From Dipetalonema caudispina (Eukaryota; Nematoda; Chromadorea; Rhabditida; Onchocercidae): 64,000 bases of DNA. Within the stretch, counting starts at the first letter, position 1. Each line of letters starts with the position of its first letter. Where the stretch lies: assembly GCA_013365325.1 (NCBI GenBank), contig JABVXV010000260.1, forward strand, positions 25,228-89,227, given 5' to 3'. Shown piece by piece: positions 40,101 to 53,237 of the stretch. Under the pieces are notes generated by a model. The model saw only the letters and a program-made list of their open reading frames with translations. It was not told the origin of the DNA and made no database searches. Position numbers and translations under genes: made by a program.

Positions 40101-40524
40101 TCCTTCTCTTTTATTAATTCCTGTTACGATGAGAACTGGTCATATATAATCGTTATTATTGTCATCATCATTGTCATCATCATCATCATCATCATCAACA
40201 ACATCATCGTTATTGGCTCCCATCTTTTCATTTTGATTGTTCATTTTATATTATATAATCTTTCCAGTTGAGATAAAAATTAACAAAACGTTTTCTTTTA
40301 TTATTTCATTAATTTTCTTTCCAAATAAATGAAAAAAAAAAAAAAAAAAAATGAAAAGAAAAAAAAGAAAAGAAAAAAATTCTATCTCTCTTTTATTTTA
40401 TTTTTTTTTTTTTCTTTTTTCTTTTTACAAAATAAAAGAGAAGGAAAAAGTTATCGTATGAATTATTTAATTTGACAATTTAATTTTAACCATTCTAATT
40501 ATTTTAATTAGAAGTAAAATTTGG

Positions 40525-42723
40525 ATGGCGAAGATTGAGGTACAAATCAAAAGTTGCTTTTGTTGTGGTTTATCTTTGGCTACCGTTCTTATTGCATTTT
40601 ATACATTGGTAAGTTTTCTTTTTTTTTTTTTCTTTTTTTTTTTTTTTGTTTTCATGTATTTCATTTAAAGATTATTACTTTAGTCGAGTTTTTTTCATCC
40701 AATAATTTACCGGGGGATCGAGGGGTTTTCCTGAACAATTTAATCTATTGGTAGATAGCTTTAAAATTTAAGCGTTATAGAAAAAATACAGTAGTTCTTA
40801 AAGTGAAATCTTAAACTGGAATAGAATAATTATAAATTTATTAATGTTCATGTTTTCATTATGTTAAGCTTATTTGATTACATTAGGTATATTATGATAT
40901 GCATTTGGTTTATTGATTATTTGATTAGTGAACTGTATTAAATATGTGACCAATCTAGTCAGTTCAGTGGACTAATTAATTAAAACTTTATTTATGTTAA
41001 GACTATTATGATACGCGATATAATTTGCAATTAGTTTATTGGTAGTGTAATTAGTGAATTGTTTTAATATGCAACCTAATCAGTATTGATAGATTAATTA
41101 TTTAAAATTTTATTGACAATATTCATTTAGAAGCATAATGTTTAAAATAGTAAGTGACAAGAAAATAGAACTGTTGAAATTACTACTTTAATACTCGAAA
41201 TAATACACTTCAAATTTTCTGCAGTTATATCTGATATTTAAATGTTAACCTTTTTCTCCAAAAAAAAAAAAAAGAAAAAAGCTGAAAGATTTGATTAAAC
41301 TTAAATTTGATTCGAATTATAAAAGAAATAAGAAAAAAATTTTGAAATCATTATCATTCAAATTCACTCATTCTTCTATAATCAAACAATTAACATAAAC
41401 AGAATTTCAATGGTTTTTTTTAAATTTTATTGCTAATTTTTGTTGTACAATTTCTATGCATTTATAATAATTATAATAAAATAAAATAAAAGAAGTAAAA
41501 ATATACATTGAAATTGATATATATTATGATAATATGTAATTTTATAAATTCATTGAGAAATATTTTATCAAATAGAAATTTAGGTGATTAATGAAAATAT
41601 TTCGGAACTTTAACCTTTTCTCTTTCCTCTTCTCCCTCTCTTAATCCCCCGCCATTCGAGAGTTCATTAGCCTTAATTTAAACATGTCGAATGTTTCATT
41701 TCATCTTACGCTAATTTCATGTTAAATAATTTATTAAACTATTTGCTATGTCCGTTTTATACTTTTTTTTTTAAAAAAAAAGAAATTTGTTATAGTTGTA
41801 CATTACTTCTATAAGATAAGCATAAGAATTAAATCTTTTAAAATTATTTATAATTAACGATAAATAAATTAATTTTGCGTATTATTTATTTCATTTTATA
41901 AGATGAATGATTATCATTTAGAAAATTGTTAGATAATTAAATTAAAAATTGTTAAATTTAGGGAAATGAAAATGGAAAGTAACAATGTCATTTTCATGCA
42001 ATACTTTTTTTTTTTATAATAATATCAAAGTTGTTAGTATTTCTTTTTTCTGCAGTAATAATATCGAACTTGAAAGTTTTATTTTTTCAATGATTATATC
42101 AAATTTTATATTTCTATAGTGATAAATATCAAATAATTTTATTTTTTCAATAATATCAAATATGTAAATTTTCTTCCTCGTAAAAATACTATCAATTTTG
42201 TAAGAAAGACTAAAACAAACTTTGATTATTTCTCAAATTATTTTCGTCAGATATTCTTCGGAATGAAAGTTTTCGTAAGATTGAGAATTTCTCAACAAAA
42301 AAGAAAGAAAAAAAAGAGTGCAAAGAAGTATGGAAAATTAAAATTACCATTTAAACTTTCTACTAACATTAAAAACTCGTAATGTAATTTATTCAAGTTT
42401 TAAGAAAAATTTGAAATCAAATATAATTTCGATCCTTTTTTTTTGACTATTGAATTTTATAGCGAATCAATTTTTGCCATTCAACAACCATTCTTAGCTC
42501 AAATATTAGTAGGAAAAAAGACATATTTTTAAAATAAAATTTGATTGAAAAATTTTGCCCGGTTGGTTCACTTTTCCAGCTCATTGATTGATCTTTTATT
42601 CAAAATTGTTCATTTTAGCTTTTTGTTAACACCAATGATACATTGCATGAATCAGATTTTGAAGGAAATTTTGAAATTAAATGTAATTCCTTTTTTTTTT
42701 TTTTTTTTTTTGGGAGTATGTTG

Positions 42724-42763
<40 letters not shown>

Positions 42764-44170
42764 CAACTGAATATTTTTTGTGCGCGAGGTGAAGTAAAAT
42801 TCCGTTGCAAATATATTTTTTATTTTACAGTGGAAAAAAGTACGAAATTGCAATTTATCAAACAGGATTTTTATTTTTCTGTTTTCGAAAATGATTTGAT
42901 AGCATTTTTTCCGAACTTTTTTGGAAAATAAATTCAATTAAATTTACTAAATATAATATTCAAAATAATAATTTAATTAATTAAGAACTATTCAACTTGA
43001 TATCAATTTAGGCAACTTCTAGCTTTATATCAAATTGGGAAACCTTTCAATTTAATATCATTAAAAAAACCCGTCAAGTCTTAATTTATAGCCGAAATTT
43101 ATTGCTTATTTATTTATTTTTTTTTTTTTTTTTCACAATTCCAATTGTTTCATATTTTATACCGAAAATATTTCTCTTATTTTCTTCTTTCTTTTTTTTT
43201 TTCTTTTAATTTTAAACAGAATTGGTAATTTTCTAAAGATAAATAATTAATTGAATTGACTTTTTTCTTTTTTGCTCTTTAACATCGTTCAATTTTCTTC
43301 ATTATATGTATTTCATTGTTGCAGCATTTAAGGATCTGCAACAATAATCATTGCAAATACAGTAATAACTGTTTTTTTTTTTTTTTTTTTTTTGAAAAAT
43401 TAAAAGAGTGCATCATTTAAGGTTTAAATTTAAACTGAAGGGATCTTTTTTTTTTTTTTTTAAATAATTTCAAAAAAATAGTGAAAAAAAAAATCATATC
43501 CTTTCTATTCAATTCATGAATAATAAATAATTCGATCAATAATATCAGATTATTAAAAATATCTAAAATAACAGACAATGAAAAATTTTCCCATGAGTTA
43601 TTTTCAATTAATAATCGGCTGAATAATTCTAATATTTCATTTTTCCATTGTATCAGATAGTTCCATAATATCAAATCTCTGAATAATTTTTGTTTTTCAA
43701 CTTCTTATATTTGCTTGCCATCAAATTATGACAAATTAGCAATAATTTGTGTTCTTTAATTTATTGTTGAAATTTCTTTTCCGTTGCAGAAAATGGAAAT
43801 AGAAATGAGAATTGTAACAATCAATATTTAATCGAAATACTGAAACTACTTTAGACACATTTCTTGCTATGTATATTCACATTAATAAAGAAAAAAAAAA
43901 AAAATTATGCAAATGATACAATTGACATTAGTTTTTCAAAAATGCTAACTAATTTATTTTTATCAGTTAAGCTTTAGCTAAATGTATGATAGAAATGATA
44001 ATTTAATACTTTAAAATAGATTTATTGATTAATCTTCGTTTTCTTGATAATTATCAGAAATTATTGAAATGCTTTATATAATGTATTACATTCCCAGAAT
44101 ATTAATTCATGTTATGAGAAAACGGAAATTTTAATAAAAGTACTATCAATACTTAACAAATTCTTATTTT

Positions 44171-44201
<31 letters not shown>

Positions 44202-47200
44202 TTCATTTTTCTCATTTAATAGAAAATAATATAACCAAAATAAGCGGTAATAATTGTATGCTTATTTAATTTATATAATTATAAACTATAAATTATTGAT
44301 TGATTTCCAATTTTTCTGATGAGTATCATATTTCATAGAATATTGGGAAAGTAATGATTGAGAAAAAAAAAAGCATGAATTTTATTTCCTGATATAATTT
44401 AATTACTGATATGATTGCTAATTTATTCACTGCTTTATATTTTGCATGTTATATTGATGTTTTTTGTAAGATTTTCCATTAATATCTATTTGATAATCGA
44501 TAAGGTCATAGGTGATTACTATTTTCATTTCCTTCATCGGTTTTTTTTTTTCTTCTTTGCTTTTATCATAATCATAGTTTTCATCAAGAAGACAAAATTT
44601 GATAACTATTCCAATTATCATCATGTTTTATCATCATTATTAGCATTGTTAATTTCATTAAATTCATTTTATCGTTATCGTCGTTTTTATCGTTATTATT
44701 ATTATTTATTATCATTGTCAAATATTATTGTTATCAATTATTATTATTAATTATTATCATCATTTATTTTCATTATTAATCATTATTATTAGTTGTTAAT
44801 ATTGTTAATTATTATTTGTTGTTATTAATTATTCTCTCTTATCAATTATGATTATTGTTATTATTGTTTTTATTATTTAATTTCATAGTGTTTAGTTAAA
44901 AAATGTATTTGTGAATGAATATGGGATAAATTTCTGTTTTTTTTTTTTTAATTTGAAAATTTCAACTATCTTAAAATTATTATTACTTTTTCAAATTCAA
45001 TATGTATCGTTACATACATATTTTTTTTTTTTTTTTTTAATGAAAAGGTTAAATTGATAAAAAAAAAAAAAAAAAAAAAAAAATATTATTTTGTAAAAGA
45101 AGAAAAGCTGAACTGAATGATGCATTTTTTTTTTCTTCGTAATTTTCTTCGTATGGAAAAAAAAAAAAAAACTTATTTGTATCATTTCATTGATTTTTTC
45201 ATCTTTTTTTTTTCGTCAAAATGGAAGTTGAAGAAATTTAATTCAATTTATTAAAGAAGAAATGAAATAATGAATAATTAGTTAAAAGGGATAAATTCAT
45301 ATCGTCATCATTTTTTAATTTATGCTAACAAATACAATATTAAGCATTAATTAGATGGATAAAATTTTTTATTTTTTCTTTCTATCTAAATAAATTCATT
45401 CATTCATTCTTTCATCTTAAAAAATGATTTTGAAAAATTTTTTTTCAAATTATTGAAATTTCAATAATATTTCAGCTGTTATATTCATTACTAACTGGAC
45501 TAGCTAGTTGGGGTTTATCAGATACGACAACTAATGGTGATTCATCACATTATACCAGTTGTAATTTGGAAGCTTTGGGTAAAGTACGACCAGGTAAAAA
45601 AAATATGATTAGCATCTTTCCTATCAAAATGATTAGCATTAATGAATGAAATGAGATTATGTTAATTAATTTTCCAAATATTATCATTAAGAATGAATAG
45701 ATGTATTCTTATATAAACAATGCTAATATTAAATTGAATAAGGAATGATAATAAAGAAATGAAGAAATAATATTATCTTAATGATAATAATTAACCATTC
45801 ATTATTTCATATAATTAATATTCAAATATTTCAATTTTTGCATCATTAATTATTAAAAATTTTTTGCTTCAAAAATTTAATCAATATTATTTCATGTAAT
45901 TAATATTGGAATGTTTTATTTTTTTATGTGAAATTTAAACAATAATAATTTAGTTTTTTTTTTTTTCTTTTCTTTTATTTTTTTTAAAATAAGTATGCAA
46001 AAATGGAAAACTTTTTTTCTAATCTTTTGAAAGTTTCAAAATTTACCCTAAAGAAAAAGTATTTATTTTAGATAATCGTAAGCTAACATTTCATCAAGGT
46101 ACAACAACTATTGTCATCGAAGATTCCAGCTCATATCATTGCTCATTTGGTCTTTATACCGAGGAATTGATCTTTTCTTATACATGTTTGTTTCTTCTCT
46201 TTTTTTATCCTTAATTATTCAAAAATTTATTCAAAAAAAAAAAAAAATTAATTTGAGAAAAATTAGCATATTATTTCAATAAATTATTAATATTATTTAT
46301 GCTTAAAAAGCAAACGATTTCAAGTGATATTAAAAATTATATTAATAATTAAATATGATTTTAATTTTAAAATTTAATTCTAAATGTAATTAAATTGTTT
46401 ATAATTATTTGTTATTTCAGGGAGAAGGTCAACACTTGTAATTGATATCATATTATATGTATTAATTATAATTGCCAGTATACTATTATTAATTGGTTTA
46501 GCAACATATGTGGAATGGTTATTAGTACCATGGATTTTTTTAATAATTCTTGATGTTATCAGAGGATTAATTACTGTTTTCTTCATCTTCTTCTATGCTC
46601 ATGTAAATTTCTCGTAAATTTTTTCATCAACTTTATCATTCCTCTAATTCAAATATGTTTTATATCGTTGACATAAATATAATCATCATAAGGATTATCT
46701 CCAGAAATTTGATTCAAACATGAAAGAATAGTAATAATTTAACTAATCTTCTAACCTTTTCTTCATTGATTTTTTTTTTTTTTTTTTTTTGATATTATCA
46801 AATATCGATTAATTGTTTAATTTTTCATCTTTTTTAATTAATAATATTCAAAATATTTTTTTTTTCTTTTTGTATTAAAAAAAGAAAAATAACATAAGCA
46901 TAAAATCATTTTTATCATTTTACTATTTAATGTAATGTATAACTTTTAACTTATTTATTTTATTTGTTTTTTTTCTTCTTTTTTCTCTTTTTTTTTTTTT
47001 GATTTTTCAATTTTTTTGAAAGAGATAATAAATTTGGGGATATTTTAATCAACATTTATTATAATTCTATTATTTGCAGTGGAATTTGGTACGTATTGCG
47101 ACCGGAATATTTTTCCTTGGATTGCAATTCTTTCATGTAAGTAAATTCGTTTTTTTATTTTTAAATATTAATTCTGATTTGTATTAATAATCAGTTAGGT

Positions 47201-48233
47201 ATTAAAATGATCTATACGTATGATTGACTAGTGAATTAATTAAATAAAATTAATTATTATGAATATTTATGAGAATATATGCCATTAATTATTTTAATTA
47301 TTATTACTATTATTATTTTTTTTTTTTTGAACTAATCACTATATTGACATTATTTGATTTAATAATTTAATTCACTCATCTTTTTTGTTTTTATCTGTAT
47401 CAATTTACCGCAAATTTTTAATTAATTTGCCATTTGTTTGTGTATTTAACTATTCATTTAGTACCGATTAACCTAATTATTTGTTGCTTCATAAATTTGC
47501 ATATTGTTTACATATTTATTACTTAATTAATACCATATTCAGTTATATATACTTATTTATCTGCTACTTACACAAAAATGTGCATTTATTCTTGTATTCA
47601 ATTATTGATGTATTTTGTATACCATTTATTTATATATTTCATTGTAGTTATTAACAAATTAATTAATTATTCCAATTCAGTGCACATTTAATTATTTCCT
47701 TTTTCATTATTATCCTTTATTAATAATTAAATATTTTATACAATTAGTATTTCTAAAATTTTATGAAAAATAACGAAAGAATCCAATTTCTTTGGAATTA
47801 ATTTGAATCATTCATTCATTCATTTTAAAAGGAATTAAAAAAGAAAAATAAATTCTAAGAATAATTGTATATATCAAAAGATGGGGGGGGAGGAGGAGGG
47901 ATGGGAAGGATAAAATGAAAGTTTGGAATAAATTGAGAACAATTTAACATTTTCATGAAAACTTGTTTATCAATCGATCAAATAATTCCTTCCAATAATT
48001 TTATCCATTAGCTGTTAACAGTACTAATTCTCTCTCTCTCTCTCTCTTTCTCTCTCCCTCTCTGTTCCCCGTCACTTCCCGTTTCCTCTTATTCTTGCGG
48101 CATTTAATCATCAATAATATCCTTCAATTAACCCATTACTCAAGTAAATATATGAATTGAAATTGCACTATTTCATTTAATTTTATCTAAAAAGAAAGAT
48201 GAATGGATCAATTATCTTTTGTATATATATGTG

Positions 48234-48272
<39 letters not shown>

Positions 48273-49099
48273 GTGTGTGTGTGTGTGTGTGCTACTTTTT
48301 ATTGATGTGAAAAATTATAATTTATATATGTATAAATTGTTGAAGGTAAAAGAAGGAAGATACGAAATTAAAGGGAGAAAAGAAATGAAAGATTGAAAAG
48401 ATGGAAAAAAGAGAGCATTAAGAAATGAAAATTTTATTTATTTATTTTAAAATTTAGGAAGTAATTAATAGTGACAAAGGAAACAGGATTGTTGATTTTA
48501 GTAATTAAGCAAGTTACCAATCAAATTTAATTACTGATATCATTTACAAGTTTTAATGAACAAACAATATCAGTGTGAAAACAGGAATTGTTAATTGTAG
48601 TAATTTAACAAGTTATCAATTAGATTTAATTATTGATATTTTTTATAAGTTTTAATAAGCAGTTAATCGATATATGATATTACATTTTTCTTTTTTTTTT
48701 TGCTTTATAATTTAGCAATTTATCATTTACAAAATGATAATAGGGGAAGTAGGATTGTTGATGAAATGTTTTATTATGAAAGTGATAATGATTATATTAT
48801 CATTTGTTATAGGAATAACAAATGAATTGAATTATTTGTGAAATTTTGAATTTTAGATATCACTGATTATGATAATGATAGCGAAATTTCAACGTATGCA
48901 TAATCGGAATATTGGTAATGTTATTGACGGAGATAAACAGGTAATTTTGATCAATCATATCATTTCTTTGTATATAAATATAATGTGAAATATTTGAAAA
49001 ATTTAATTTTTAAAATGTCTTTGTTAAATTTCATCTTTTTAAATGCTAATTGTTATCAATTAAACTTTTCAAATATTTTCAATTAATAAGTTGGTAAAG

Positions 49100-49130
<31 letters not shown>

Positions 49131-49426
49131 GAATTGTTAAATTTATATCATAGATTTCATTGAGGAAAAAGTTTTTGTAAAATATGTTAAATTTGTGGAT
49201 TTTTCAAATATTTTTAAAATATACAATCCATTTTTTTTCCCCCCCCCCAATCAGATATATTTATTTTATTTAATTGTCATTTCAGTATGATGCACGAACA
49301 GTTTATCCAACTTTACCATCAAATTATGCCTATTCACCACAAATGAGAAGAGATCAAATTTATTATTCGGATCAGAGGGATCCACGAGCTTATGATACAA
49401 TGTATAGGCAACAGCAAGTTCGATGA
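40525..49426 (+). CDS. Four-pass transmembrane protein (unrecognised, LAPTM/MARVEL-like layout)
   Basis: Exons 40525-40608, 45476-45593, 46072-46185, 46421-46602, 47080-47136, 48857-48940 and 49286-49426 join in perfect phase to 259 residues. Residues 1-12 are a short cytoplasmic start (MAKIEVQIKSCFCC). Hydrophobic segment 1 spans about 13-41 (GLSLATVLIAFYTL onward). An extracytoplasmic loop of about 65 residues has two cysteines (YTSCNLEAL and SYHCSFGLY). Segments 2 and 3 lie at about 110-165 (DIILYVLIIIASILLLIGLA, then VPWIFLIILDVIRGLI). Segment 4 is at about 170-197. The tail is polar and Tyr-rich (YPTLPSNYAYSP, RDQIYYSDQRDPRAYD). I infer a membrane tetraspan, but no family is certain. Intron 1 is 4.9 kb and full of T-runs. 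Confidence 0.8.
40609..45475. other. First intron of the four-pass gene (4.9 kb)
   Basis: Mostly poly-T and AT-rich sequence. It includes T-runs near 42690-42760, a CT microsatellite (about 44175-44201), degenerate ATT repeats (about 44690-44870) and a T18/A25 inverted pair (45021-45083). No nested gene seen. Confidence 0.65.
45021..45083. repeat. T18-spacer-A25 inverted repeat
   Basis: Eighteen T (45021-45038), a spacer of about 20 bases, then about 25 A. A stable A:T hairpin is possible in the intron RNA. Confidence 0.85.
48234..48291. repeat. (CTGT)n plus (GT)n compound microsatellite
   Basis: About nine CTGT units (about 48234-48269) are followed by a GT run, within the fifth intron of the four-pass gene. 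Confidence 0.9.
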
Positions 49427-50992
49427 AAGTTATTTTGTATTAATATATGCCAAATTATAACAAATATTAAGAGAGAAAGAATGAGAGAGAGAGAGAGGGA
49501 GAAGGAGAGTGAAAGGAGAGGAAGGAGAAAAGAAATGAAAAATTAAGTTATTAAGTTTTTATCTTTGAATTTCATTAAAAGTGAACAAATGAAAATTTAT
49601 TTCTATATTTCCATGAAAATTTACTAATTTACATTTTTTTAATTCACAATTAATTGACTAGGTGGAATTTTATTAATGGTTGTCAAAATTTTATTGTTGA
49701 AAAGATATCAAATTTCATTATAGAATTTAGCAATATATTGTCCATAATTTCATTTTATTTATGATCATTTCTTAAATGTATCTGAATTTATCCCATATGA
49801 ATAAATTACAGGATGGTTTGTATTTGCATTTTTTTTTTTTTTTTTAAATTTTATTTAACAAATGCTAATTTGCAAATTACACTTTTGTATGTTTATGTAT
49901 TTTTGATTGAATTTTGTATGATTCAAATGGATAAAAAAAATTTCTCTTTTGTGATTAACATTTCGATAAGTAAACAAACTGTTGCACAAATTAAAATCAA
50001 TTCAAGCATAAATAATCGGTGATATTTATTTGTGTTCAAATAATATCGTGGATGGAAGCAATAATATAGCTAAGAAATATCAATGTTTCTCGATTATTAT
50101 TATTATTATTATTATTATTACTGATATTATTATTACTGTTATTATTGTTATCATCATTATTACTGTTATCACCATTACTTTTATATTGTTAGTTATTATT
50201 ATTATTATTAGGTAAATGAAAATTTTAAAATAATTCAAAAGTTATTTCTTTTTTTTTTTTTAAAGTTTTAACATTTTAATGTAAATCGAAAGCGATAATA
50301 TTTCCAGTAATATTTATATTGTTAATACTACTATTATTATTTTTGTTATCATTTATCATTGATTATTAGTGTTGTTATTATTATTGTCATTAAATAGGTG
50401 GACAATTCAAAAATTATTATTTTTTAAACTTCAAATATTTCTACACAAATAAGAAAAGAATGCTACCAAAAAGAAAAATGAGAAGTTTGTGGAATGGGAT
50501 GATTTTCAAAATTATTTGCATATGTAATTTCATATCATAATAAGATAATTTTTGAAGGATTTTATAATATTTAATGTAAAGCATAATTTTAGCATCGTAA
50601 TTTGTCATTGATAATTTTGATTCTGATATTGAGTGGTTGTTGTTGTCATTCTATTCCATTAATTAAGCGCTAAGTAAAAATTTTGAATTCAAATTTTGGA
50701 TCAAAATCAAAAATGCTTTTGAAAAAGTTTAAGATGGAAGCAAGTAAACAATTAGATGATATTGCTAGACAACAATTGATCAAAACATATTTTATCAAAA
50801 CTGGCAGAATTTAATTTTTTAAGTCGAAAAGTATTCCGTTATTATTAACTTACTGTTTTTTTTTTTTTTTTTTGGTTCAATGATAATTGATAAGAATACA
50901 TAGATCGGATTGGATTGAACCAAATTAATTATCAACAAAATTAAGGAAATTAAATTAATTTGGATGATACTATTTGATACAATTAAAAAAAA
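49427..50992. other. Intergenic spacer
   Basis: About 1.57 kb between two plus-strand genes. GA repeats follow the stop of the four-pass gene (about 49470-49530), and an ATT microsatellite lies at 50094-50215. No gene supported. Confidence 0.55.
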
Positions 50993-53237
50993 ATGACGGG
51001 ACAGCTATCAGTATTAGCGGATCGAATGATACATCGTTTAATGACCGATCAATTTTTGGATGGTTTTTCCGATTGTCAACTGATTGCAATTATTGACGCT
51101 GTAAATGTTATTTGGTGACATCTAACAACAAATCATCTTCACAATTTGAAATAAATTCAATGAAAGAATTTTTGCTGAAAAAAAAATATGCCAATATTTT
51201 TGAACATTTTACCAAAAAAAAAAAAAAAAAAAATTCCAATTTGAAATTTTACTCTTAGGTTTGTAAAATATTGCAACCGGTTGGATGTTTGATTCAAATT
51301 TCTTCACCGGTTATTATTTTCGGTGATATTCATGGACAATTCGGTGATTTAATGCGTTATTTAAAACTTGTTGGTATACCACCGGAACAAAATTTCTTAT
51401 TTTTGGGTGATTATATTGATCGATGCAAAAAAGGACTTGAAGTTATTCTTCTCTTTTTTTTTTTTTTTTTTTTTTTCATTTTTTTTCTTCTCTCTTTTTC
51501 AATATTTTGAAATTTATCAATTATTATTTTCAATGATTTAATTATTTTTAAAATAAGTGAAAAATGAAAAAAATTTTTCAGGTTGTAATGTTGTTATTTT
51601 GTTTCAAAGTGAAATATCCGGATAAAATTAATCTTTTACGTGGTAATCATGAATGTACAAAAATGAATCGAACTTATGGATTCTATCAGGAATGTAAACG
51701 TATACGAACAACATTACTTTGGAAGATATTTCAGAAAGCTTTCAATGAATTACCATTATGTGCAAATGTTTGCTTAATGCATTTTATAGCATTTTCAACT
51801 TTTAAACCTAATTATAAGTTTACATATTGAGAATATCTGTAATCATTGCTTATATTTTAACCTTACCTTTTTTTTTTTTAAAGTATGCTTAATTTTGAAG
51901 TTATTAATAACTTCTTCATTATCAAAATGAATATGCGATAATTTTTAAAAATTAATCTCAGCTTATCTATCATGAATTAATAGAATGATGATTTAGTGTT
52001 ATTTCGTAGAAATTCGATGTCAAATGATTTAGAGTTATCTCGAAGAATAATAATAACTTAGGTAAACAATCGATTGGTTTGTATGCATGGTGGTATAAGT
52101 CCTTTGATACATGGATGGCATTCGTTGAAGAATTTGAAAGTATACATTTTATCATTTCTTTTTCTTTTTTAAATTATCAAATGAAAATTTTGAAATTTAT
52201 CAAATAGAAAGAAAAAAAAAATCAACAAAGAAATCACTAATAATAAGTTTGTTTAACAAATATAATTATAATTACTGTAATTTAACAAAAAAAAAAAAAA
52301 ATTTTGAGAAACCAAGAAGTCAAGCAGATTGTGATTCGGGTTTAGCACTTGATTTAATGTGGTCTGATCCGGATAATGATCCATGTGCTAAAGGTTTTAC
52401 ACCCAATAAAATTCGTAATGCTTCATGGATGTTTGGACAAGATATGATCAAAGAATGTGTTGCGGTATACTTTTTTTCACTTCCATTTTCTCTTCTTCTT
52501 CCGTTTTTTTTTTTTTTTTTTTTCCTTAATTTTAAAATATATTTAAAAAGAAAGACAAATAAGCAAAACATATTATCAATTTTATATGATTAATTTTATT
52601 TGTTGAATAAAATAATGTATAATATAAAGAGGGAAATTGGAAATTTTTCGCTTAAAAAAGTATTTGATTAATAATTAAATGTTAATTATTATTGTTATTT
52701 TATGTATAAAGGCATTGGATGTGGATATGATAGTACGAGCACATGAAGTTGTTAAAAATGGTTATCATATTGATTGTGATGGTAAAATTTGTACCGTCTT
52801 TTCTGCACCAAATTATTGTGGTAGCGATGGTAATTGTGGATCAATCATGCGTATCACTGCTGATCTGAAAATTTCATTTGTAACATTGAAACCAAAATTA
52901 GATGTGCAAAAATTAAGTGCTGAAAAACTTGCCGAATTTGAAAAACAAAGTCGATCAAGTGGTGCTAAAAGTCCTAATCCAGGTTTGTTCCAATTTTAAG
53001 GCTTATATATATAAAAAAAAAAAATCTTTTTGAAAACAAAAAGCCTTTCTTTTTATAAAAAATTCAGTATTCATTTATAAAAATAACTATTAAATTTTGT
53101 TCACTTTCGAAATTTTTTCCTGTTATTTCCTCAGAAAGGTTAGAAAAAAAAAAAAAGGTGAAAAGTAAAAACATATTTTTATAGGTGTAAATTTGCTTCC
53201 AACGGAAATAATTACATCAATCAAACCGGAAAAATAA
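50993..53237 (+). CDS. Divergent PP1-type serine/threonine phosphatase catalytic subunit
   Basis: Metal-dependent phosphatase of the PPP family, nearest to PP1 (GLC7/GSP). Exons 50993-51100, 51259-51441, 51582-51767, 52062-52139, 52309-52464, 52712-52982 and 53185-53237 join in frame to 344 residues (human PP1 about 330). All metal ligands are present: GDIHGQ, GDYIDRC, LRGNHE, CMHGG and VRAHEVV. FSAPNYCG is also kept. Differences from canonical PP1 are GDYVDRG changed to GDYIDRC, the loop after PNYCG changed from EFDN to SDGN, and an unrelated Ser/Lys C-terminal tail. Such divergent PP1 paralogues are common in nematodes, often germline or sperm expressed; that role here is inference. AATAAA motifs follow within 30 bases of the stop. 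Confidence 0.9.

Larger units (their letters stand above)
36257..40524. other. Repeat-rich divergent intergenic region
   Basis: About 4.3 kb between the citrate carrier start and the four-pass membrane gene. It holds homopolymers, a 207-bp tandem duplication (37893-38310), a GT tract (about 39690-39724), a TCC-rich pyrimidine tract (about 40000-40100) and an ATC run (about 40168-40197). No coding sequence is supported. The promoters of both flanking genes should be here. Confidence 0.5.

Noticed and set aside
39872..40117. Poly-Phe/poly-Ser open frame
   Set aside because: It is a translation of a T-run and a TCC tract, with no splice or domain support.
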